Positions 57,744 through 64,000 of a stretch of DNA of 64,000 bases are shown piece after piece (positions within the stretch are counted from its first letter, which is position 1; each line of letters opens with the position of its first letter). Position numbers and translations under genes: made by a program. The stretch comes from JAWVFM01 sp963823245 (lineage in GTDB: Bacteria > Actinomycetota > Thermoleophilia > Solirubrobacterales > 70-9). The stretch covers positions 399,218-463,217 of the forward strand of contig CAWGKQ010000010.1 of NCBI GenBank assembly GCA_963823245.1. The letters run 5' to 3'. The notes under the pieces were generated by a model. It did not search any database and was not told the origin of the DNA. It saw only the letters and a list, made by a program, of their open reading frames with translations.

Positions 57744-60675
57744 TCAGTCGCTCTCTTCGGCCATCTTCTGCTGAGCGTCAGCGAGCGCAGCCTTCACGGC
57801 CTGTACGTGCCGTCCCTCCGCTTCACCCTTCACCTGCTGTACCGCGCGCGTCACCGCGGGCTCGACCTTCTCGGCCTCGGCCCTCGAGTAGACGATGATC
57901 AGCCCGGCGCCGCCGATCGGAATCGTCTCGCCGGCCTGCTCTCCGAGCTTCTCGGCGGTCTTGTGGTGCAGGAGCTCGCCGCCGCCCGCGCCAAGCGCCG
58001 CCCCGATCGCCGTCGTCAGGAGCAGCGGCGGCGCCGCAAGGCCGATCGCGAGCCCGGCGACGCCGACGCCCGCGGCACCCTCGCGGACCATGTGATCGGT
58101 CTCCTCGACCGACAGGTTGCCCTCCAGGTCCTTCGCGATCAGCGCCATCCCCTGCAGGTGGGCGCCGCAGGCGAGGACCGCCTCGTAGTCCTCCTCGGCG
58201 GCATCCTTCGACAGGTAGCCGCCGATCGTGACGTCGATCGTGTCGTGGAGCTTCATGCACGCTGTGATCGCGTGCGCCGTGTGCCCGTGGTGCACGGTCT
58301 TGTGGAGCTCGTGCGCCTCCTCGGACGAGGAGTGCGGGTTGACGTCGAAGACGACCTTCTTGACCGTGCCCGTGAAGGCGAACGGCTTCCTGTCCTCGTA
58401 CCCCAGGTCGACCACGCCGCCGTTGTCGCGGCCGATGTCCATTCCCGCGTAGCCGGAGAAGCGGATCGGGACCGTGTGATCCATCCGTCCCTTGCCGACC
58501 GGCCGGTCCCCGATGAACAGCGTCACCTCGCCGCCGGTCGCCGGCTTCGCCTCGTCGGCGGCGAACTCCATTCGCACCGTCACCTCGCCCTCGGGGAGCG
58601 GCTCCTCGGCCTGCTGACGGAAGATGAAGACGCCCATCATCGAGTAGGTGTGAGTCAACTTGCCGCCGTCGACCCACAGCGAGAAGCCGCCCATGTGGTC
58701 GGCCTCGGCGACGATCACCCCTTCGGCGCCGCCCGGCGGGATCACCAGGTCGGCGCTGATCGTATAGGAGTGGTTGTAGATCCTGCGGGATCATCCCCGA
58801 GAGCACGTTCTGAACGTCGCCGCGGAACTCCTGCTTGCCGATCTCGGGTAGCGGCGGCACGATGCCGAAGAAGGGCGCGAGCGTTGCCAGCAGCGGCAGC
58901 ACGTTGTACTTCTCGGCCTCGGCCCAGAAGAGCGCCTTGAGCTCCTCGACCTTCTCCGGGTTTTCCGCGGCGACGTCCCTCGCCTGGCTGAAGTCGTCGG
59001 GCAGGTAGTAGAGCTCGACCGGGTCCTTGTCGGGGTCCCAGACCCCCGGCGTGTACGGCTTCAGCGCATCGGGCGTGATCACCCAGGGGATGCGCTCTGT
59101 CCTCATCGCGAGCCACCAGCCGTCCTTGTACATCGCCCGATTGCCGATCGTCTCGAAGTACTGCTGCGTGTGGCGCTCGGGAGCATCGGTGTCCGTCATC
59201 GAGTCGGCGAACGTCTCCCCGTGCATGGGCTTCTGCTCGATCCCGTCGATGTGGCTCGGCATCGGGATCCCCGCGACGTCGAGGATCGTCGGACCGACGT
59301 CGATGGCGTGGGTGAAGTGACCTCGTAGCTCGCCGCGTTGGCGGATCGATTCGGGCCAGCGGACGACGAGCGGGTTCCGGGTGCCGCCGAGGTGCGAGCC
59401 GACCTGCTTCCCCCACTGGAACGGCGTGTTGCCCGCCCACGCCCAGGCGGCGGAGTAATGCGGCGCCATCATCTGGTTGCCCCACGCCTCGATGCCGCCG
59501 TAGCGCTCGGAGAGCTGAAGCTGCATCTCGTCGGTCAGGGGGATGCCGTTCTGCATCGTCAGCTCGTTGAACGACCCCGTGATCGTCCCCTCCATGCTCG
59601 CGCCGTTGTCGCCCCAGATCCAGAGCACGAGCGTGTTGTCGAGCTCGCCCAGCTCGTCGATCGCATCGAGAACGCGGCCGACGTTGTAGTCGGCGTTCTC
59701 GGAGTAGCCCGCGTAGACCTCCATCTGCCGGGCGTAGAAGGGCTTGAGCTTCTCCGGGACGTCGTCCCAGGCGGGGAAGGCTTCCTCGTCGCGCGGCGTC
59801 AGCTCGGCGTCGGGCGGAATGACCCCGAGCTCCTTCTGCCTCGCGAAGGTCTCCTCACGCAGCTTGTCCCACCCCTGGTCGAACTTGCCCTTGTACTTCG
59901 CTGCCCACTCCTGCGACACGTGATGCGGAGCGTGGCTACAGCCGGTCGAGAAGTAGGCGAAGAAGGGCTTCGTGGCGTCCTGCGCCCGGATCGCGTGCAA
60001 CCACTCGATCGTCTTGTCCCCCATGTCGTCGGGCAGGTAGTAGGGGTCCTCGGCGTCTTCGTCGTAGAAGGCCTCCGGGGTGCCGATGATCTTCTGGTTC
60101 TCCGCCAGGCACGGGTCCCATTGACCCGACCCGCCGCCGAGGAACCCGTAGAAGTAATCGAATCCCCAGCCGGTGGGCCAGCGGTTGAACGGCCCGGCGG
60201 GACCCTGCTGGCCGTCCGGCGTCAGGTGCCACTTGCCGAACGCCGCGGTGCTGTACCCGTTGTCCCGCAGGATTCTCGGGAATGGGACGCAGTCGTCCGG
60301 GACGAACGCCGTGTAGCCCGCGAATCCGGTCGAGAACTCGCCGACCGAGCCGAAGCCGACCGCGTGGCTGTTGCGGCCGGTGAGCAGAGCCGCTCGCGTC
60401 GGCGAGCACAGCGCTGCAACGTGGAAGCGGTTGTACTTCAGGCCCTCGTCGGCCGCCCGGGTGTAGTTGGGCGTCGCGATCGGCCCGCCGAAGGTCGCCG
60501 GATTCCCGAAGCCGGCGTCGTCGATCAGGACCAGGAGGACGTTCGGCGCACCGTCTGGGGCCGCGACGTGCCCGATCGACTCCCAGTCCGGCTTCGAGCC
60601 GTCGAGCGTCCTCTGCATCACTCCCCCGAACGGAGGCTGTCGGATCGGGAGCTTGGTGCGATCGGGATGGCTCAT
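57744..60675 (-). CDS. Arylsulfatase with extra C-terminal DUF1269-like domain (one frameshift)
   Basis: It starts MSHPDRTKLPIRQPPFGGVM at ATG 60675 with GGAGGA upstream. The sulfatase domain has NVLLVLIDDAGFGNPATFGG (metal Asp pair), the formylglycine motif ALCSPTRAALLTGRNSHAVG (CxPTR), FGKWHLTPDGQQG and WIWGDNGASMEG. After an indel near 58770, the beta-sandwich end GKLTHTYSMMGVFIFRQQ to DLGYEDRKPFAFTGTV follows. About 180 more residues then continue in frame: SSSEEAHELHKTVHHGHTAH, DTIDVTIGGYLSKDAAEEDY, a Gly/Ala-rich hydrophobic stretch (GVGVAGLAIGLAAPPLLL) and a helical tail. No signal peptide is visible. The total is about 975 residues. Confidence 0.88.
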
Positions 60676-60739
60676 CTGCTTCCTCCGGACTGTCGTGGCG
60701 AACGCGCGCAAGCATCCAACCTTGGTTGCGGCTCGGGCA

Positions 60740-60758
60740 CATCATCCGAAGGGGGTGA
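60740..60758 (-). promoter_or_regulatory. 19-bp directional motif, copy before arylsulfatase
   Basis: On the minus strand this reads TCACCCCCTTCGGATGATG, 64 nt before the sulfatase ATG. It is preceded by GTT, as in the copy at 63846. It lies in the same divergent spacer as the plus-strand copy at 60790. Confidence 0.65.
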
Positions 60759-60789
60759 AACGCCGGCCCCACCGGGCTGCGTGCCAGGT

Positions 60790-60808
60790 TCACCCTCTTG
60801 GTGTGATG
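60790..60808 (+). promoter_or_regulatory. 19-bp directional motif, copy before the coiled-coil gene
   Basis: TCACCCTCTTGGTGTGATG, 57 nt before GTG 60866. It points the opposite way to the copy at 60740-60758, and each copy points to its own gene. Confidence 0.65.
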
Positions 60809-60865
60809 CGCGTACCGGGTCGAGTTGATGTGATCGGCTGCCGGGGCATCCGAGCCCACCGCCGA

Positions 60866-61328
60866 GTGAAACTTACGACCGATCGACCTGCTCGCCCCAA
60901 TCCAGCTGCCCGAGCGGATCGCGTCTAGCGCGTTTCGCGGCGTCAGGCGGCGCGCCGAATCGATCGACAGCGTGCTCGTCAACCTCGGCCCCGCACTCGA
61001 GGCGGTGCCGCGTATCGAGGCGCTCGTGCGCGAGGCATTGCCGACGCTGGAGCGCGCCGTCGAGCTCGGCGAGCCGATGCTCCCGGTGGTCGAGGATGCG
61101 ACGGGCAAGGTCGATGGCCTGACGGCCACCGTGGATGCCGCGTCGGAAAGGGTCGACCCGCTGATCGCGGCGATCGACCGCGCGATCGCGGTGGCCGATC
61201 CGCTGCTCGAGACGATGCGCGAAGCCCTGCCGATCTTGGAGCGCGTAGCGGCGCTCGCGGAGCCACTCGAGGGCACCGTCTCGAGGCTCGGCCGTTTCTC
61301 GGACCGCCTGCCCGGCGGACCGGGCTAG
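60866..61328 (+). CDS. Helical repeat protein of unknown function (probable frameshift near start)
   Basis: The protein is almost all helical, with recurring Ala/Leu/Glu/Pro spacing: IDSVLVNLGPALEAVPRIEA, LPTLERAVELGEPMLPVVED, VDPLIAAIDRAIAVADPLLE, TMREALPILERVAALAEPLE. The frame is open from IDLLAPIQLPERIASSAFRG, but its only clear upstream start, GTG 60866 (VKLTT), is one base out of frame, so an indel near 60882 is likely. It resembles hydrophobic coiled-coil or phasin-like proteins. The function is unknown. Confidence 0.5.
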
Positions 61329-61336
61329 GGATCAAA

Positions 61337-61355
61337 TCACCCTGTTGGAGTGATG
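61337..61355 (+). promoter_or_regulatory. 19-bp directional motif, copy before the SHOCT operon
   Basis: TCACCCTGTTGGAGTGATG, 89 nt before ATG 61445, immediately after the coiled-coil gene stop. It would start the unit 61445-62491. Confidence 0.65.
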
Positions 61356-61444
61356 CCGGCTGGCGGCGCGGCTGGCAGCCTCTTAAGGCCGGGCGATGTC
61401 ACGGCGGCTGACGACCGACCCACGACCTCAAGGAGACACAACCG

Positions 61445-61834
61445 ATGCTGCTCGCCTCTGACTATCCGTTCCTTGACGTCTTCTGGACGATCGTCGTCTT
61501 CTTCGCCTGGGTGGCGTGGATCTGGGTGGTCATCACGGTCCTCGCCGACATCTTCCGCCGCCACGACATCGGCGGCTGGACCAAGGCCCTCTGGGTCATC
61601 TTCGTGATCATCGTGCCGTTCCTGGGCGTCCTGATCTACCTGATCGCTCAGCACGACGGGATGCGAGACCGCAGTCTCGAGCAGGCCAAGTCCCAGCAGG
61701 CGGCCATGGACCAGTACGTGCGGGAGACCGCCGGCGGTTCCGCGACCGAGATCGCAAAGGCCAAGGAGCTGCTCGATTCGGGTGCAATCACTCAGGCGGA
61801 GTACGACTCGATCAAGGCGAAGGCGCTCGCCTAG
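61445..61834 (+). CDS. PLDc_N-type membrane protein with C-terminal SHOCT domain
   Basis: The 129-residue product has two membrane helices (FWTIVVFFAWVAWIWVVITV and LWVIFVIIVPFLGVLIYLIA) separated by DIFRRHDIGGWTKA, the PLDc_N pattern. A short coiled linker and a SHOCT motif follow (AKELLDSGAITQAEYDSIKA). ATG 61445 has AAGGAGA upstream. It is first of three tightly spaced genes. Proteins of this kind are common in actinobacterial envelope stress sets; the role is unknown. Confidence 0.78.
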   Translation: MLLASDYPFLDVFWTIVVFFAWVAWIWVVITVLADIFRRHDIGGWTKALWVIFVIIVPFLGVLIYLIAQHDGMRDRSLEQAKSQQAAMDQYVRETAGGSATEIAKAKELLDSGAITQAEYDSIKAKALA

Positions 61835-61862
61835 AGCGCATTCGAGACACAAGGAGGATGTG

Positions 61863-62198
61863 ATGTTTGGACGCGATAGACGGCAGCGAAGGCGACGCGT
61901 TGCCGCGGTCGGAGGCGCCGCCGTTGCCGCTAAGAAGCACAGAGACGCCAAGAAGGCGGAGGAGGGGCAACCAGCAGCTCAAGACGCTACGCCTGATGAG
62001 CCCGTCGAGCAGACAAGCCCGCCCGCCGCCGCCGGTGGAGTGGCCCCCGAGACGCTGGACGAGCTGAAGCAGCTCGGCGAGCTTCACGAGCAGAACGTGC
62101 TCTCGGACGAGGAGTTCGAGCGCGAGAAGGCAAAGCTGCTGGGGTGCGTGAACCAAATGGAATCTCCTCTGAGAAGGAGCCGCACATGGCTGAAGTGA
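61863..62198 (+). CDS. SHOCT-domain protein
   Basis: It starts MFGRDRRQRRRRVAAVGGAA, a strongly basic N-terminus, with a Pro/Ala-rich middle. The SHOCT motif is TLDELKQLGELHEQNVLSDE followed by EFEREKAKLLG, where such proteins normally end. Here the frame continues 17 residues into the next gene, so a small indel near 62140 is likely and the real end is near 62150. AAGGAGG precedes the ATG. Confidence 0.7.
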   Translation: MFGRDRRQRRRRVAAVGGAAVAAKKHRDAKKAEEGQPAAQDATPDEPVEQTSPPAAAGGVAPETLDELKQLGELHEQNVLSDEEFEREKAKLLGCVNQMESPLRRSRTWLK

Positions 62199-62491
62199 AC
62201 ACACCTGTCCTCGACACGCTCGTCGGAATGAACGAAGGGGTGGCCGAGCAGTCAGGGCTCGACGCCGAGACGTTCATGCTCGTGCGCATCGCGGCCCTGG
62301 CGGCCACGGGCGCTCCGCCGGCCTCCTATCTGCTCAACCTCGGGGTTGCGTCGGAGCTCGGCCTGACCCTCGAGCAGGTCCAGGGTGCCCTCATCGCGAT
62401 CGCTCCGGTGGTCGGAAGCGCTCGCATTGCCAGCGCCGGCAGCTCGATTGCCCAGGCTCTCGGACTCGCGACGGCAATCGCCGAGGAGTAG
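62186..62491 (+). CDS. Carboxymuconolactone decarboxylase-like (AhpD-fold) small protein
   Basis: This 101-residue helical protein starts MAEVNTPVLDTLVGMNEGVA and has SGLDAETFMLVRIAALAATG, PPASYLLNLGVASELGLTLE and QVQGALIAIAPVVGSARIAS. This is the CMD/AhpD helical pattern without the CxxC redox pair. ATG 62186 has AGAAGGAG 6 nt upstream. It is third in the 61445 unit. Confidence 0.72.
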   Translation: MAEVNTPVLDTLVGMNEGVAEQSGLDAETFMLVRIAALAATGAPPASYLLNLGVASELGLTLEQVQGALIAIAPVVGSARIASAGSSIAQALGLATAIAEE

Positions 62492-62619
62492 AGCAAGATG
62501 AACCTCCGACGGGGGGAGGGCAGGAGTATCGGGGTAGCGGCTCGGATTTTGCGACTGACGGAGGCGAACCGGGCCAGGAACGAGACCGCCCTAGGGTACG
62601 GTCGGCAAGGAGAAGATCA

Positions 62620-62982
62620 ATGTTGGAGTGGATAGAGAAACTGCTCGACAAGTACTGCTTCGGATCGGGGACCTCGTCGATCAGGCCGAAGGAGGAGGTC
62701 GCTGACGCGATCAAGAACGGAGCGTTCATCCTCGACGTCCGCACGGGTTTCGAAGCGAAGAAGGGTACCGCCCCGGGAGCGACCAATATTGATCTATTGG
62801 TGCTCAAACGCCACTTGGCGGAATTGCCGCGAGACAGGACGATTGTGACCTACTGCAAGACCGGCGGGCGGGCGGGCAAGGCCCGCGACATCCTTGACCG
62901 CAACGGCTTCACTGTGGTCAATGGCGGCGGCTACGAGTCGGTCATGAAGATCGTCGAGGAGAACCAACCGACGGCCTCATAG
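62620..62982 (+). CDS. Rhodanese-like sulfurtransferase
   Basis: This single-domain rhodanese has 120 residues. It starts MLEWIEKLLDKYCFGSGTSS and has VADAIKNGAFILDVRTGFEA, GAPGATNIDL-like sequence and the active-site loop VTYCKTGGRAGKARDILDRN with the catalytic Cys. The region 62492-62619 before it has no other gene; a GGGTA at about 62597 could be part of a sigma-B-like promoter, which is speculative. Its likely role is sulfur transfer or thiol stress. Confidence 0.88.
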   Translation: MLEWIEKLLDKYCFGSGTSSIRPKEEVADAIKNGAFILDVRTGFEAKKGTAPGATNIDLLVLKRHLAELPRDRTIVTYCKTGGRAGKARDILDRNGFTVVNGGGYESVMKIVEENQPTAS

Positions 62983-63008
62983 TTGCCGTGCACGCCCGCA
63001 GGTTTAGT

Positions 63009-63803
63009 TCACCCTGATTCCCCGAAGCTCACCCCGGGCCCGGAGATCGTGTTCGGGCCACGGGCCTCGAACTTGCGGAAGAACGGCCTCATGCCGCGGA
63101 GAATCGAGATCGGGTTGCGTCCTTGCCTGAGGCTGAACATGACGATCAGGACGGGGACGGCGATGGCGTACACCACGAGGGCCACGAGCTCGCTGGGCAC
63201 GGTGCTTCCCGGCACCGGCTCGCGCTTCAGGCGGGACAAGGAGGCGTCGACACCGTTGCTGGTCTCGTTCAGCCAGTACATCGTCCGGGCGGCGAGCTCG
63301 ATGTCGGCCTGCTCCTGAGCGCTGAAGTGCTGCCGGAAGCTGGCATCGACGGCGACGGGCACGTCGGCGAGGTCGCTTCGGGCGTAGGCCTGGGCCCAGG
63401 CGATGCCCGCCCACGTCCGCGCGTCGAACGAGCCGGTGTCGAGCCCCTCGAGCGCGTCGAGGTCGGCGTCGGATAGGCCTTCGGACCGCGCCCACTCCCG
63501 ATGGGCGAAGCTGCACTGACGGCTTGAGTCGGCACCCGCCACCGCGAGCATGATCTCCTCACGGAAAACGGGATCAAGGCGCTGCTTGCCGTAGATCGCC
63601 CAGTAGTCTGGTGTCCGTCGGAGCAGGGCGGCGGTTGAGCCCGGCTTCCGCTGTCCGATGATCGGGTGGTGCAGGCCCTGGGCGGTCATCGGCCCCCAGT
63701 CGACCGCGTCCTCGTGCTGCTGATCGTCCCTCTGGGTTTCCATGGGTGGTGCCCGTCGCAGCATCCCACACCCCCGTCGGGGCGCCATCGTAAGAAGCGC
63801 CAT
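63009..63803 (-). CDS. AhpD-like carboxymuconolactone decarboxylase-domain protein with C-terminal membrane segment
   Basis: The protein has about 243-264 residues. The AhpD-like part has YWAIYGKQRLDPVFREEIML and SSRQCSFAHREWARSEGLSD, where only one Cys remains before the His (usual CxxC..H), and DLDALEGLDTGSFDARTWAG. Near the C-terminus a hydrophobic helix (VALVVYAIAVPVLIVMFSLR) anchors it. The start is uncertain: ATG 63803 or the internal ATG at about 63740 (METQRDDQQHEDAV). It is convergent with the rhodanese gene. Confidence 0.7.
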   Translation of the reverse strand: MALLTMAPRRGCGMLRRAPPMETQRDDQQHEDAVDWGPMTAQGLHHPIIGQRKPGSTAALLRRTPDYWAIYGKQRLDPVFREEIMLAVAGADSSRQCSFAHREWARSEGLSDADLDALEGLDTGSFDARTWAGIAWAQAYARSDLADVPVAVDASFRQHFSAQEQADIELAARTMYWLNETSNGVDASLSRLKREPVPGSTVPSELVALVVYAIAVPVLIVMFSLRQGRNPISILRGMRPFFRKFEARGPNTISGPGVSFGESG

Positions 63804-63845
63804 CCATCTCGCGAGAAGCCCGCGAGTCCTCCTAGGCCATCGGTT

Positions 63846-63864
63846 TCACCCTGAACGGATGATG
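63846..63864 (+). promoter_or_regulatory. 19-bp directional motif, copy before the last gene
   Basis: TCACCCTGAACGGATGATG, 55 nt before ATG 63920. It is preceded by GTT and followed by CGAGCC, both shared in part with the minus-strand copy at 60740. Confidence 0.65.
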
Positions 63865-63919
63865 CGAGCCGCGTCGCGGTGGGCGAGGCTGGGGTCGCAT
63901 CGAACGAAAGGAGCAAACC

Positions 63920-64000
63920 ATGAGAAGCCAATTGACGGATATGGAACCGGTTGACGACTACGTCACCCAGAACACCCCGGGCCTAAAGATCTGGCAGGAA
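63920..64000 (+). CDS. Start of an unidentified gene (runs off right edge)
   Basis: ATG 63920 has AAAGGAG 7 nt upstream, an excellent ribosome-binding site. The first 27 residues read MRSQLTDMEPVDDYVTQNTP followed by GLKIWQE. They are soluble-looking, and no family can be named from this length. Confidence 0.6.
   Translation, partial: MRSQLTDMEPVDDYVTQNTPGLKIWQE

Noticed and set aside
63002..63020. A sixth copy of the 19-bp motif (TTCACCCTGATT)
   Set aside because: Only the TCACCC half is present, with no GG..TGATG, and it lies at the 3' end of the AhpD-like gene.
63742..63954. Plus-strand 70-codon frame before the last gene
   Set aside because: It overlaps the N-terminus of the AhpD-like gene and the motif region, and has no Shine-Dalgarno or recognisable content.

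Overview
The window is about 70% GC and reads as a chromosome segment from an actinobacterium, most likely of the class Thermoleophilia (Solirubrobacterales/Gaiellales type). The evidence is a dnaK-grpE-dnaJ-hspR-clpB heat-shock operon, myo-inositol phosphate synthase next to a phosphatidylinositol-phosphate-type synthase, an LLM-class oxidoreductase of the F420 type, and a secreted protein whose N-terminus (SYANVMSTVAVFLAIAGGAY) is typical of that class. Many conserved genes carry single-base frameshifts (clpB, rlmD, dnaJ, nth, hutH, arylsulfatase and others), often in C or G runs. I take these as uncorrected sequencing indels rather than gene decay, and I annotate such loci as one gene.

Layout. 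1-2.4 kb: purine genes purD-purE-purB (minus strand). 2.4-5.1 kb: a GYD-domain protein, a methyltransferase and a heparinase II/III-like protein. 5.2-11.9 kb: the heat-shock operon. 12-15.5 kb: a cytochrome c/cupredoxin fusion, endonuclease III, a PAP2-type membrane enzyme and a secreted protein. 15.6-20.3 kb: inositol phospholipid genes (CDP-alcohol phosphatidyltransferase, ino1, glycosyltransferase, PHP domain), a divergent uracil-DNA-glycosylase-like protein and a zinc ribbon. 20.4-31.8 kb: housekeeping and accessory genes (rlmD, argF, lgt, catalase-like protein, antiporter) with tRNA-Glu and tRNA-Val. 31.8-38.7 kb: a histidine-degradation operon hutH-hutU-def-hutF-hutI-GNAT.

38.7-41.1 kb is a small integrated element. 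It is bounded by a perfect 56-bp direct repeat of the 3' end of an acyl-CoA dehydrogenase gene, and it carries an RTX-like secreted protein and a truncated tyrosine integrase. 41-46.8 kb: acyl-CoA dehydrogenase, a cyclopropane fatty acid synthase-like enzyme, a chimeric FIST/EAL reading frame, a large membrane protein, a fumarylacetoacetate hydrolase family enzyme and tRNA-Asp.

47.4-64 kb is the most unusual part. It holds two diverged copies of a module made of a GAP/SfLAP-family membrane protein, a small single-span membrane protein and a LURP-one-like protein. It also has a formylglycine-generating enzyme facing an arylsulfatase that carries an extra C-terminal domain, and a run of small stress-like genes (PLDc_N/SHOCT, SHOCT, AhpD-like, rhodanese). 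Five of the transcription units here share a directional 19-bp motif, TCAYCCNNWWSGNRTGATG, 55-90 nt before the start codon, including both sides of one divergent spacer. I think this motif and the duplicated module are the best candidates for an undescribed regulon or envelope system. The function is inference only.
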